64,000 nt of DNA from Aureibaculum marinum (GTDB lineage: Bacteria; Bacteroidota; Bacteroidia; Flavobacteriales; Flavobacteriaceae), in assembly GCF_003813905.1 (NCBI RefSeq), contig NZ_RPFJ01000011.1, positions 62,001 to 126,000 on the forward strand, read 5' to 3'. The position numbers and the translations under genes are program-made. Of this stretch, positions 18,482-27,557 are shown one piece after another; position 1 is the stretch's first letter, and each line of letters starts with the position of its first letter. Under the pieces are notes generated by a model. The model was not told where the DNA came from and ran no database searches. It was given only the letters and a program-made list of their open reading frames with translations.

Positions 18482-19594
18482 TTGCAAAGAATTATAGTTT
18501 CTGTAATAAATGATTTGGTTACTGACCAACGCGTACATAAAGTTTGTACAACCTTGGTTAACATGAATTATGAGGTTATTCTTATTGGGCGAAAGTTACC
18601 TGATAGCTTACCTATTCATCGAAATTATCGTACAATTAGAATGAAACTTCTCTTTAAAAAGAAAGTTTTTTTTTATGCCGAATTCAACATACGCCTATTT
18701 TTTAAGCTCCTTTTTATAAAAAAAGACATCTTACTTTCTAACGACTTAGATACCCTTTTACCTAATTTTATAATCAGCCGCTTTTTCAATAAAAAATTAG
18801 TATACGATAGTCATGAACTATTTACTGAGGTTGGTGAATTAACTCATCGTCCTTTCGTTCAAAAAATATGGAAATCTATTGAAAAATTTATTTTTCCAAA
18901 GCTTAAAAATGTATATACCGTAAACAGTAGCATTGCAAATTTTTATCATAAAAAATACGGAGTTAAGGTAAATGTAATAAGAAATATTGCTCCTAAACTA
19001 CACCAAAAGTCTATTGACCTAGATTTTGCAAAAAAAATTAAGAGCAATAAAAAAATGCTGATTTTACAAGGCTCTGGACTTAATATTGATCGTGGAGCAG
19101 AAGAAGCCGTTAAAATGATGCAGTACTTAGATAATACTATACTTTACATAATTGGCAATGGTGATGTTTTTAAAAAATTAAAAGATTTAGTAACAAATCT
19201 AAACTTAAAAGATAAAGTAATTATTAAGGATAAAATGCCTTATAAAGCCTTAATGGAATATACAAAAATATCAGATTTAGGCCTCTCTTTAGATAAAAAC
19301 ACCAATTTAAACTATGAATATAGCTTACCTAACAAGATTTTTGACTATATACAGGCCGAAATTCCATTATTAGTTTCTAATAGAATAGAAGTAGCTAAAT
19401 TGGTGTCTGAAAATAATATAGGCTGGATAATTAATGAATTAGAACCAAAAAAATTAGCTAAAAAAATAACGGAGATATTTGAGAATAAACAATCCTATTT
19501 TATAGCAAAACAAAACTTAAAAACCACAGCTAAAAAGTATTGTTGGGAAAATGAAAAGCAACAATTAATAAAAATATTTCAGAACATAAAATAA
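18482..19594 (+). CDS. Glycosyltransferase (GT-B, family 4-like)
   Basis: 370 residues from a TTG start at 18482. No nearer ATG preserves the N-terminal strand (RIIVSVINDLVTDQRVHKVC), so the TTG is preferred. The fold is GT-B: an N-terminal acceptor domain with LVYDSHELFTEVGEL, and a C-terminal Rossmann domain with ILQGSGLNIDRGAEEAVKMM and LGLSLDKNTNLNYEYSLPNKIFDYIQAEIPLLVS, the usual nucleotide-sugar contact region. Probably cytoplasmic, adding a sugar to a surface polysaccharide or glycolipid. It begins just after tandem terminators, with a TACCTTCG -7-like element close upstream, so it forms a unit with the next glycosyltransferase. Very Lys/Asn-rich and A/T-rich compared with neighbours. 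Donor and acceptor are unknown. Confidence 0.85.
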   Translation: MQRIIVSVINDLVTDQRVHKVCTTLVNMNYEVILIGRKLPDSLPIHRNYRTIRMKLLFKKKVFFYAEFNIRLFFKLLFIKKDILLSNDLDTLLPNFIISRFFNKKLVYDSHELFTEVGELTHRPFVQKIWKSIEKFIFPKLKNVYTVNSSIANFYHKKYGVKVNVIRNIAPKLHQKSIDLDFAKKIKSNKKMLILQGSGLNIDRGAEEAVKMMQYLDNTILYIIGNGDVFKKLKDLVTNLNLKDKVIIKDKMPYKALMEYTKISDLGLSLDKNTNLNYEYSLPNKIFDYIQAEIPLLVSNRIEVAKLVSENNIGWIINELEPKKLAKKITEIFENKQSYFIAKQNLKTTAKKYCWENEKQQLIKIFQNIK

Positions 19595-19739
19595 GTATTA
19601 TTTCTTTAGTTATTACTGAATATTTAATTAATATATTGATGATTTTAACTGTTTAATGTCTAATTTTAATTCTTATTAATTTATAAAATATATTAAAGTA
19701 ATATCTTAGTAAAATGTTTTTTTTACATGAGTATAATTA

Positions 19740-20858
19740 ATGAATAAATCTTTACATATAATTTCATTTGATGTTCCTTATCCTCCTAATTATGGTGGTA
19801 TAATAGATGTATTTTATAAGCTAAAATCTCTATATGAATTAAAAATTGATATTTATTTACATACTTTTGAGTTTGGTAAAGGCAAACAGGATGAGTTAAA
19901 AAAATATTGCAAACAAGTTTATTATTATAAAAGAAAACCTTTTATAAACAGTATTTTTTCAACTCTTCCACTAAGAGTCAATTCAAGACAAAATGAAAGG
20001 CTATCTGAAAACCTAAATTGTATTGAAGCCCCAATATTATTTGAAGGTTTACATACTACAAGCTTATTATTAAAAACCTCTTTTTCTAACAGAAAACTAT
20101 TAGTTAGAGCTCACAATATTGAACATAATTATTTTTATGGTTTAGCAAAAAGCGAAAAAAACATATTAAAAAAAATAATATTTAAAATAGAAGCTTTTAA
20201 ACTTCAACGTTACGAGAAAATACTAGACAAAGTGAATAGTATTTTAACAATTTCTCCATTAGAACAAAGTTATTTTAAACAAAAATTTGGTGATAAAGCC
20301 TTTTACTTACCTGCTTTTCATAAAAATAATACTATAAAAAATCTTTCTGAGAAAGGTTCTATTATATTATATCATGGAGATTTAAGAGTAGCAGATAACA
20401 TTAAGGCTGTTCTTTATTTAATTGACATTCTAAAAGAGATTAATTTTCCTACAGTATTTGCTAGTAGTTTTAAAAATGAGTTTCTTTCTAAAAAAATATC
20501 ATCTTATAGTAATATGCAGTTTGTAATTATAAAAGATAAAAATCATTTAGATGATTTGTTAAAAAAAGCTCATATAAATATACTACCAACTTTTCAAAAT
20601 ACTGGCATAAAATTAAAACTTATAAATGTACTTTTTAATGGTAGATTCTGTTTAGTTAATAGTAAAATGGTAGAAAATACTGGTCTAGAAAATTTGTGTG
20701 AAATAGCAAACACAAAAAAAGAATTTACTCAAAAAATAATTGAATTACTAGAAAAGAACTATACAACCAAAAATTTTGAAAATCGTTTAAATTCAATTCA
20801 TTTAAAAGAATTTGATACTAAAAAAAATGCACAAAAAATAATTGACCTAGCTTACTAA
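19740..20858 (+). CDS. Glycosyltransferase (family 4-like)
   Basis: 372 residues from ATG. The N-terminus SFDVPYPPNYGGIIDVFYK with its Gly-Gly loop is typical of GT-B glycosyltransferases of the GT4 type. LLVRAHNIEHNYF and LTISPLEQ follow in the acceptor domain. The C-terminal half has a HGDLRVADNIKAVLYL strand-loop and INILPTFQNTGIKLKLINVL, corresponding to the donor-binding region. It follows the first glycosyltransferase by 145 bases on the same strand and may be cotranscribed. The stop is 24 bases from the convergent ftsE stop. Unusually A/T-rich and lysine-rich. The sugar added is not predictable here. Probable role: cell-surface glycan or T9SS cargo-linked A-LPS biosynthesis, which is speculation. 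Confidence 0.83.
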   Translation: MNKSLHIISFDVPYPPNYGGIIDVFYKLKSLYELKIDIYLHTFEFGKGKQDELKKYCKQVYYYKRKPFINSIFSTLPLRVNSRQNERLSENLNCIEAPILFEGLHTTSLLLKTSFSNRKLLVRAHNIEHNYFYGLAKSEKNILKKIIFKIEAFKLQRYEKILDKVNSILTISPLEQSYFKQKFGDKAFYLPAFHKNNTIKNLSEKGSIILYHGDLRVADNIKAVLYLIDILKEINFPTVFASSFKNEFLSKKISSYSNMQFVIIKDKNHLDDLLKKAHINILPTFQNTGIKLKLINVLFNGRFCLVNSKMVENTGLENLCEIANTKKEFTQKIIELLEKNYTTKNFENRLNSIHLKEFDTKKNAQKIIDLAY

Positions 20859-20882
20859 GCAAAAGCCAAAACTAAATACGCT

Positions 20883-21560
20883 CTAAACTACTTCAAAAAC
20901 CTTTTCGCCATCGCATTTAATGGTTTTATGAGGATATTTTAATATTAAGGCATAATCGTGTGTTGCCATAAGTATAGTTCTACCTTCTTTATTAATTTCC
21001 TCTAAAACACTCATTACTTCTAAAGAAGTTTTAGGATCTAAATTACCAGTTGGCTCATCAGCCAAAATTAATTCTGGATCATTTAAAAGGGCTCTTGCAA
21101 TCGCAACACGTTGTTGTTCACCTCCAGAAAGTTGAAAAGGCATTTTAAACCCCTTAGTTTTCATTCCCACTTTTTCTAAAACCTCATCAATTTTTGCATT
21201 ACACTTAGAGCTATCTTTCCAACCTGTTGCTTTTAAAACGAATAATAAATTATCATGTACATTTCTGTCATTAAGCAACTTAAAGTCTTGAAAAACAACC
21301 CCCAATTTTCTTCTTAAATAAGGTATTTCTTTTTCTTTCAACTTATTTAAATCGAAATCTACTATATAGCCTTCTCCTTTTAGCAAAGGTAAATCACCGT
21401 ATAATGTTTTCATCAAACTACTCTTTCCACTACCTGTTTTACCAATTAAATACATGAAATCACCCTTGTAAATATCAAGATTAATATCAGAAAGTATTAA
21501 ATTCTCTTGCTGAAAAATAGAGGCATTCTTTAAATGTAATACTGGTTTTTGTTCAGACAT
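20883..21560 (-). CDS. ftsE: FtsE-like cell-division ABC ATPase
   Basis: 225-residue single ABC ATPase domain, the length of FtsE. Walker A is [10 protein letters not shown] (about 38-47), the Q-loop VFQDFKLL, signature [15 protein letters not shown], Walker B LILADEP followed by TGNLDP, and the H-switch MATHD. FtsE pairs with the membrane protein FtsX and, in other bacteria, activates peptidoglycan hydrolases at division. No ftsX is present in this window, which is common in Bacteroidota where the two genes are separated. A TAAATTTG -7 box (21584-21591, minus) lies 24 bases upstream. LolD-type lipoprotein exporters are the main alternative, but the [12 protein letters not shown] pattern favours FtsE. 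Confidence 0.87.
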   Translation of the reverse strand: MSEQKPVLHLKNASIFQQENLILSDINLDIYKGDFMYLIGKTGSGKSSLMKTLYGDLPLLKGEGYIVDFDLNKLKEKEIPYLRRKLGVVFQDFKLLNDRNVHDNLLFVLKATGWKDSSKCNAKIDEVLEKVGMKTKGFKMPFQLSGGEQQRVAIARALLNDPELILADEPTGNLDPKTSLEVMSVLEEINKEGRTILMATHDYALILKYPHKTIKCDGEKVFEVV

Positions 21561-21821
21561 AGATTTACGATTAATATACTTGACAAATTTAGGGTTAATA
21601 ATTTAAATTATGAAAACCATTTTTACAACGAACAATATTAAATTTTGACACATTAAAATACTTAACAAAACCTTTTTCACTTAAATATACTTTTAGAACT
21701 TAAAAATGAAAACTAAACTGGGTTTGGCTTAATATTTGCTCTATTGTGTTAAAGTTTAACACATTTAGTTAACAAAATGTTATATTAATTAACAATTGTA
21801 CAATTTAGAATAAAATACACG

Positions 21822-21849
21822 TTGTTTTACTTAGAGTGTATTATTTTTG
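21822..21849 (+). promoter_or_regulatory. Complete promoter (-33/-7) of the TPR-protein gene
   Basis: TTG (21822-21824), 17 bases, then TATTTTTG (21842-21849) matches the Bacteroidota sigma-A promoter form TTG-N17-20-TAnnTTTG. It lies 39 bases before the ATG at 21889 and overlaps a potential upstream TTG start at 21847, which is therefore unlikely to be used. The divergent gap 21561-21888 otherwise contains only A/T-rich sequence and the ftsE -7 box at 21584-21591. Confidence 0.75.
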
Positions 21850-21888
21850 ATAACTATTAACGAATATCTATTTAAACTATTCACAGCA

Positions 21889-24800
21889 ATGAAACATCGC
21901 CATAATTGGCTTATTGCCTCCCTAATTTCAATATGCTCAGTTACTGGCTATGCCCAAAAAACTGAAATTTACACACATAATTTAGCTGCGTATAATCACG
22001 CAGTTGATTTGTATAATAATCGAGATTTTGTTGCCGCCAAACATAAATTTAGCTCCTTAAAATCAGAATTTGATGATCTTTCTGAATATAAAGCTAATTG
22101 TGTATACTACGAAGCTTTTAGTGCTATTCAAAATGGTGAACGAGATGGTGACAAAATGATGCTTAATTTTGTAGAACGTTTCCCTACTAGCACGAAACAA
22201 AACACAGCTTTTTTAGAGGTTGGTGATTATTATTTTAAAAATGCAAACTATCCTTATGCCCTTAAATGGTATAAACGAGTAGAAACACGCAATTTATCTA
22301 TACAGCAAGAAGAAGATTTTAATTTTAAATATGCGTATGGGCTATTTGCTGTTAAAAGATATGATCAAGCAAAAGGAATATTTCAAAAACTATTGACTTC
22401 ACAAGAATACGGTTCTCAGGCCAAATATTATTATGGGTTTATTGCCTATCAAGATGATGATTATGATAATGCCGACCGTTACCTTGGTGAAATTGCAGAT
22501 GATAAAGAATTAGGAGATGATGTTCCTTATTACATGGCAAATATTAAATTTAAAACAGGACAATTTCAAGAAGCTATTGATATTGCAGAACCCTTTCTTG
22601 CAAAAGCTGATAGAAACGAACATTCTGAAATTTCTAAAATTATTGGAGAAAGTTATTTTAACTTAAATAAATACGCCGAGGCAATTCCACATTTAAAAAA
22701 TTACAAAGGCAAACGTCGTAAATGGAACAATACCGATTATTACTTATTAGGCTATGCTTATTACAAACAAAACGATTACGAAAATGCCATAGCTAATTTT
22801 AATAAAATTATTGGTGGTAAAAATTCAGTTTCTCAAAATGCTTACTATCATTTAGCAGAATGTTATTTAAAAACAGATTTAAAAACAGAAGCCTTAAATG
22901 CTTTTAGAAATGCCTCTCAAATGGATTATAGTGAGGATATCAAAAAAGATGCTTGGCTAAATTATGCTAAATTGAGTTATGAAATTGGAAATCCATATAA
23001 AAGTGTTCCCGATGTTCTTCAAGAATATCTCGATTTATATCCAAAATCTTCTGCAAAAGATGAAATTAGTGAGCTTTTAATTAGTGCCTATATCTCTTCT
23101 AAAGATTATGTTGGAGCATTGGAAGCTTTAAAAGGTAAAAACGAAACGCATCATAAAGAATTATATCAAAAAGTAGCTTTATATAGAGGAATTCAGTTGT
23201 TTAATGATGGTAATTATAACAATGCTAAAGAGTATTTTGGCATTGCAGTTGATAATCCTATGGACAGTAAAATAACGGCTCGTGCTATTTTTTGGAAAGC
23301 AGAAACCAATTATTTATCTAATAATTATAAAGATGCGTTAGAAGGGTTTCAACAATTCAAAAATATGAATACTTCTGAATTGTCGGAAAATGAAATTATC
23401 GATTATAACATTGCATATTCTTACTTTAAACTAAAAGATTATAACCGTGCAGGAGATAATTTTCAGACATTTATAAATAGTCGTCCAAACGATAGTGATA
23501 AACTAAATGATGCTTATTTACGCTTAGGAGATGCTTATTATGTATCAAGTAATTATAGCAAAGCTATAACAGCATATAATCATATAATCAATTCTAAGGG
23601 AATAGATAGAGATTATGCTCATTTTCAACGTGCTATGAGTTATGGATTTATCAGAAAAAACAATGCTAAAATTGACGATTTTAATGCATTTTTAAAAGCA
23701 TATCCTAAATCTACCCTACGTGATGATGCCTATTACGAACTAGGCAACTCTTATGTTGTTGCAGAAAATAACGATGCTGCTCTTTCTACCTACAATAATC
23801 TTTTAAAGGAATATAAAAGAAGCTCTTATGTACCAAAAGCCTTATTAAAACAAGGCTTAATCTATTATAACATTGAAAGAGATAACGAAGCTCTTGATAA
23901 ATACAGACGTGTTGTAAAAGAATTTCCTAATACCAGTGAAGCAAAACAAGCAGTTGCTAATGCAAGACAAATTTATGTAGACTTAGGTCGTGTTGATGAA
24001 TATGCTTCTTGGGTAAAAGGGCTCGATTTTGTTACCGTAACAGATTCTGATTTAGACAATGACATGTACGAATCTGCCGAAAAACAATATTTATTAAACA
24101 ACCGTAAAAAAGCCATAACCGCATTTAAAAAATATTTAAAAGAATTTCCTAATGGTGGACATGCTTTAAATGCTAATTTTTACCTAGCAGAAGCCTTATT
24201 TAATGAAAAACAACAGACGGCCTCAATTCCGTATTACAGTTATGTTATAGACCAAGGCCGTAATGAATTTACTGAACAGGCTTTGTCTAGACTTTCACAA
24301 GCATATTTAGAGGCTAATAATTGGGCTAAAGCAATGCCAATATTAGAACAATTAGAAGAACAAGCTGATTTTCCTCAAAATATCACTTTTGCTCAAAGTA
24401 ATTTAATGAAAGGTTACTACGAATTAGAAAATTACGATGCTGCAGTGGCTTATGCTGAAAAAGTACTATTAAGACCTAAATTAGAAAACAGAATAAAATC
24501 AGATGCAAAAATAATTATTGCTCGTTCTGCTTTTAAAACTGGAGATGAAAGAAAAGCTGAACAGGCTTATAAAGAAGTTGGAACTATTGCTAAGGGTGAA
24601 TTAAAAGCTGAATCGTTGTACTACGATGCTTATTTTAAGCATCAAGAAGGAAATTATAAAGTTTCTAATACTGTTGTTCAGCAACTAGTAGCAGATTATT
24701 CTGCTTACAAATACTTTGGTGCTAAAGGATTAATAGTAATGGCTAAAAACTTTTATGAATTAAAAGATGCTTATCAAGCAACTTATATTTTAGAAAGTGT

Positions 24801-24912
24801 AATAAAAAACTTTTCAGATTATAAAGATGTAACTGACGAAGCCAAAGTAGAACTTGCAAAAATTAAAAAGAAAGAAGCAGAAACAAATGAGTCTGTAAAT
24901 CCTGATAATTAA
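21889..24912 (+). CDS. Large secreted TPR-repeat protein
   Basis: About 1007 residues from the ATG at 21889. This start gives a signal peptide (MKHRHNWLIASLISICSV, cut near YAQ); an upstream TTG at 21847 lies inside the promoter. Nearly the entire mature protein is tetratricopeptide-type helical repeats, about 20 or more, with motifs such as YYLLGYAYYKQNDYENAIA and DAYLRLGDAYYVSSNYSKAI. There is no enzyme domain. It is probably a periplasmic scaffold. The gene is followed 174 bases later by an outer-membrane barrel gene on the same strand. I recall the pair as recurring in Bacteroidota next to ftsE, but that is memory and not visible here. A role in outer-membrane assembly is a guess. A mature protein of this length with repeats throughout excludes simple adaptor function. 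Confidence 0.85.
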   Translation: MKHRHNWLIASLISICSVTGYAQKTEIYTHNLAAYNHAVDLYNNRDFVAAKHKFSSLKSEFDDLSEYKANCVYYEAFSAIQNGERDGDKMMLNFVERFPTSTKQNTAFLEVGDYYFKNANYPYALKWYKRVETRNLSIQQEEDFNFKYAYGLFAVKRYDQAKGIFQKLLTSQEYGSQAKYYYGFIAYQDDDYDNADRYLGEIADDKELGDDVPYYMANIKFKTGQFQEAIDIAEPFLAKADRNEHSEISKIIGESYFNLNKYAEAIPHLKNYKGKRRKWNNTDYYLLGYAYYKQNDYENAIANFNKIIGGKNSVSQNAYYHLAECYLKTDLKTEALNAFRNASQMDYSEDIKKDAWLNYAKLSYEIGNPYKSVPDVLQEYLDLYPKSSAKDEISELLISAYISSKDYVGALEALKGKNETHHKELYQKVALYRGIQLFNDGNYNNAKEYFGIAVDNPMDSKITARAIFWKAETNYLSNNYKDALEGFQQFKNMNTSELSENEIIDYNIAYSYFKLKDYNRAGDNFQTFINSRPNDSDKLNDAYLRLGDAYYVSSNYSKAITAYNHIINSKGIDRDYAHFQRAMSYGFIRKNNAKIDDFNAFLKAYPKSTLRDDAYYELGNSYVVAENNDAALSTYNNLLKEYKRSSYVPKALLKQGLIYYNIERDNEALDKYRRVVKEFPNTSEAKQAVANARQIYVDLGRVDEYASWVKGLDFVTVTDSDLDNDMYESAEKQYLLNNRKKAITAFKKYLKEFPNGGHALNANFYLAEALFNEKQQTASIPYYSYVIDQGRNEFTEQALSRLSQAYLEANNWAKAMPILEQLEEQADFPQNITFAQSNLMKGYYELENYDAAVAYAEKVLLRPKLENRIKSDAKIIIARSAFKTGDERKAEQAYKEVGTIAKGELKAESLYYDAYFKHQEGNYKVSNTVVQQLVADYSAYKYFGAKGLIVMAKNFYELKDAYQATYILESVIKNFSDYKDVTDEAKVELAKIKKKEAETNESVNPDN

Positions 24913-25086
24913 TATTAAAAGTTCAATTTATATTAGATTGATTAGAAGTGTTTTTAGTTAAAAATTAACTTTCAAAAACAGTCAAAATAAAATTATAACA
25001 AAAAACGAGCTTGTTCAATATTTTATCATAAAAAATGATGAATTGCGAACTGCATGTGACCATTGAAAAACAATAGATTTAAACAC

Positions 25087-26811
25087 ATGAAAAAATACAT
25101 TTCAACATTATTAATACTGTTGGTATCTACCATAGCTTTTGCTCAAGTAACTAAAAAAGATACTATTGGAACTGAAGTAATTAATGTAGTAAAATCGTAT
25201 ACACCAACCGTTTCTGATGCTTTTAAAATAAAATCGTCACCTGAAATTGATACCAACGATATCAATGTTAAAAAACCTATTAAGTATAGTATTTTTTCTA
25301 TTCCTGTAGCCTCAACTTTTACTCCTGCCAAAGGAAAAGCAAAAGTTTTAAAGGTTAACCCAAGTCCACAGGTTTATGACAATTATGTATCTGTAGGATT
25401 TGGTAATTTTACTACTCCCGGTGTTGAATTATTTGTACACGGTAACAGCAATCGTTACAACGATTTTGGTGCTTTTTTTAATTATATTTCATCTGTTGGA
25501 GGAATTAACAATATTGTACTAGACGATGATTATTTTGACACAAGATTAGATCTATTTTATAAGCAAGATGAACGCAATTTTAGCTGGCAAGTTAACGGAG
25601 GTGCTCATCTTCAAAAATACAATTGGTATGGGTTACCCGAACAAATTTTATTTAGCCAAAATACAATTAATAGTATTGATGAAAAACAAAAATACACTGA
25701 AGTTTATGTTGATGGTAAGGTAGATTACTACGATTCATTTTTTAAAGGAGCAACAGTAAGTTCTAATCGGTTTACTGATAGTCAAGGCAGTGCTGAAATT
25801 TACTTTTTAGCTAAACCACAAATAGAATTCCCTATTGCTTACGAATACATTACAGCTGATGTTAGGTTAGAGTTTTTAAATGGAAAATTTACACAAAATT
25901 ATGATAATCTTGACGACTTAAAATATACCATGTTTAATATAGGTTTTAACCCAAGTTTAGAAATTTTAAGAAATGACCTTACTGTAAACTTAGGAGTAAA
26001 ATTATTGTATAGTGCAGGTTCTGGTAGTGGAAACACAAATAACGCCTATTATTACCCTAACGTAACAGCCTCTTACAAAATCATAGACGAGGTATTGACA
26101 CTTTATGGAGGTGTTACGGGTGATTTACACCAAAACACATTTAAAAGCTTTACAGAGGGCAATCCTTTTGTGTCACCAACATTAATTGTAAAGCCCACTG
26201 ATGAACAATACAATGGCTTTTTCGGTCTAAAAGGAAAATTAGCCTCAAATATTAGTTACAACTTTAAAGCTTCTTACAGTAACGAGCGTAATAAAGGACT
26301 TTACAAATTAAATGCCTCAAAAACCTCTGGCATTAACACCGTAGATTATGGTTACGAAGCAGGAAACTCTTTTGGAATTGTTTACGATACTGTTAAAACG
26401 ATTCATGGATTTGCAGAAGTAGCAATAGATGTATCAAAACAATTAAAATTAGGTGGTAATGCTGAGTTTAACCAATATGATACCAAAAACGAAGAAAAAG
26501 CATGGGGTTTGCCCGCTTTAAAGGTTAGTGCTTTTGCAGATTATAATAATGAGAATTGGTTTGCTGGTGCCAATATTTTTTATGTAGGTAGTAGAAAAGA
26601 CGAAATTTCAACACCAATTAATTCTCCCGAAATTATCACTGTTGGAGATTATGTAGATTTAAATTTTAATGGAGGTTATAAATTCAATGAAAAATTAACC
26701 GTATTTGCCAAAGTAAATAATTTACTCAGTAGCGATTATCAAAAATACACCAACTACTATGTACAAGGTTTACAAGTTTTTGGTGGTTTAACCTATAAAT
26801 TCGATTTCTAA
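25087..26811 (+). CDS. Outer-membrane beta-barrel protein (TonB-receptor-like, no plug)
   Basis: 574 residues from the ATG at 25087 (a TTG 24 bases upstream would add residues in front of a clean signal peptide and is rejected). Signal peptide MKKYISTLLILLVSTIAFAQ. After a proline-rich segment of about 75 residues (KSYTPTVSDAFK, KPIKYSIFSIPVASTF), the remainder alternates amphipathic strands typical of a large barrel and ends with the terminal aromatic pattern VFGGLTYKFDF. Databases usually label such proteins TonB-dependent receptors, but I see no N-terminal plug, so import through TonB is doubtful. It follows the TPR gene and probably forms a functional pair with it. Function unknown. Confidence 0.82.
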   Translation: MKKYISTLLILLVSTIAFAQVTKKDTIGTEVINVVKSYTPTVSDAFKIKSSPEIDTNDINVKKPIKYSIFSIPVASTFTPAKGKAKVLKVNPSPQVYDNYVSVGFGNFTTPGVELFVHGNSNRYNDFGAFFNYISSVGGINNIVLDDDYFDTRLDLFYKQDERNFSWQVNGGAHLQKYNWYGLPEQILFSQNTINSIDEKQKYTEVYVDGKVDYYDSFFKGATVSSNRFTDSQGSAEIYFLAKPQIEFPIAYEYITADVRLEFLNGKFTQNYDNLDDLKYTMFNIGFNPSLEILRNDLTVNLGVKLLYSAGSGSGNTNNAYYYPNVTASYKIIDEVLTLYGGVTGDLHQNTFKSFTEGNPFVSPTLIVKPTDEQYNGFFGLKGKLASNISYNFKASYSNERNKGLYKLNASKTSGINTVDYGYEAGNSFGIVYDTVKTIHGFAEVAIDVSKQLKLGGNAEFNQYDTKNEEKAWGLPALKVSAFADYNNENWFAGANIFYVGSRKDEISTPINSPEIITVGDYVDLNFNGGYKFNEKLTVFAKVNNLLSSDYQKYTNYYVQGLQVFGGLTYKFDF

Positions 26812-26919
26812 AAATCCAATCCTTCTTCAAAGCAAGGCAATTAGGTCTCATATTGTAGAAATTGAAAATACTATTAACCCTTAATAAGTGTCCTTTGGCT
26901 TATTCCCTTTTGCCAAACG

Positions 26920-27435
26920 CTACTTGTTTTGGGTTTTTTTATGCATAACTTCTACCACGGCATCTGAATAATAAATCTTTCCACCAATTACGTTTAATAC
27001 AATTTCTTGGAATTTATTATGATCCGTATTTCCATCTTTTATTAAAAATCCTTCTGGTTTAATACTTTTTAGTATTGTATTTATCCGAAGTTCATCACAA
27101 TGAGACGTAAAAACTATAATTTTAGTTTTTGGAGTGTGTTTTCTAATTAAAACACCTAATTCTAGGCCTGTTTTTTTCTCGTTTTTATCTAACTTCCCTA
27201 AATTGATATCTAAAATTACTGTATCCAAGCACCCTCGTTTGGCAATTTCTAAAATATTTACAACACCACTTTCATAATCAGTAGCTTTTCTAATTTCAAT
27301 TTTTTTTAATGATTCTTTTACAGGCAGTAATTTAATCATCATTTCAATAGCATCAGATAAAAGAACATTGTCTTCTACTATTAAAATTGTATTACCATTT
27401 TCAATGTTATCTGTTGGGTTATTTCTCATAGACAT
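26920..27435 (-). CDS. Receiver-only response regulator
   Basis: About 171 residues from the ATG at 27435. A GTG at 27453 and an ATG at 27429 are alternatives. A single REC domain (about 14-150) has the acidic pair in ILIVEDN, the phosphoacceptor Asp in VILDINLG, the switch Thr in IIVFTSH and the Lys in GFLIKDG. No HTH, LytTR or enzymatic output follows; the extra C-terminal part (KIYYSDAVVEVMHKK) is the stub seen where NarL-type regulators would enter their HTH, so this may be a NarL-type regulator that has lost its DNA-binding domain. There is no kinase beside it. A TATCTTTG -7 box (27504-27511, minus) precedes it by about 70 bases. Confidence 0.82.
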   Translation of the reverse strand: MSMRNNPTDNIENGNTILIVEDNVLLSDAIEMMIKLLPVKESLKKIEIRKATDYESGVVNILEIAKRGCLDTVILDINLGKLDKNEKKTGLELGVLIRKHTPKTKIIVFTSHCDELRINTILKSIKPEGFLIKDGNTDHNKFQEIVLNVIGGKIYYSDAVVEVMHKKTQNK

Positions 27436-27557
27436 ATAAAAGAAACTTAACACATCTAAGAAATTTTATAATAAAGTGTTAATGAATATGTTAAGCGACT
27501 GGCCAAAGATAGTCATTAATTTTTTAGCAAAGAATAAAACCTCTTATCTATGACAAC

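Noticed and set aside
18376-18564. Minus-strand frame across the two terminators and the glycosyltransferase start
   Set aside because: It reads through hairpins and opposes a real gene; no family resemblance.
26890-26920. Possible terminator between the barrel gene and the receiver gene
   Set aside because: The TTTGGC/GCCAAA stem is only 6 bp with a 12-base loop and no clear T-tract.
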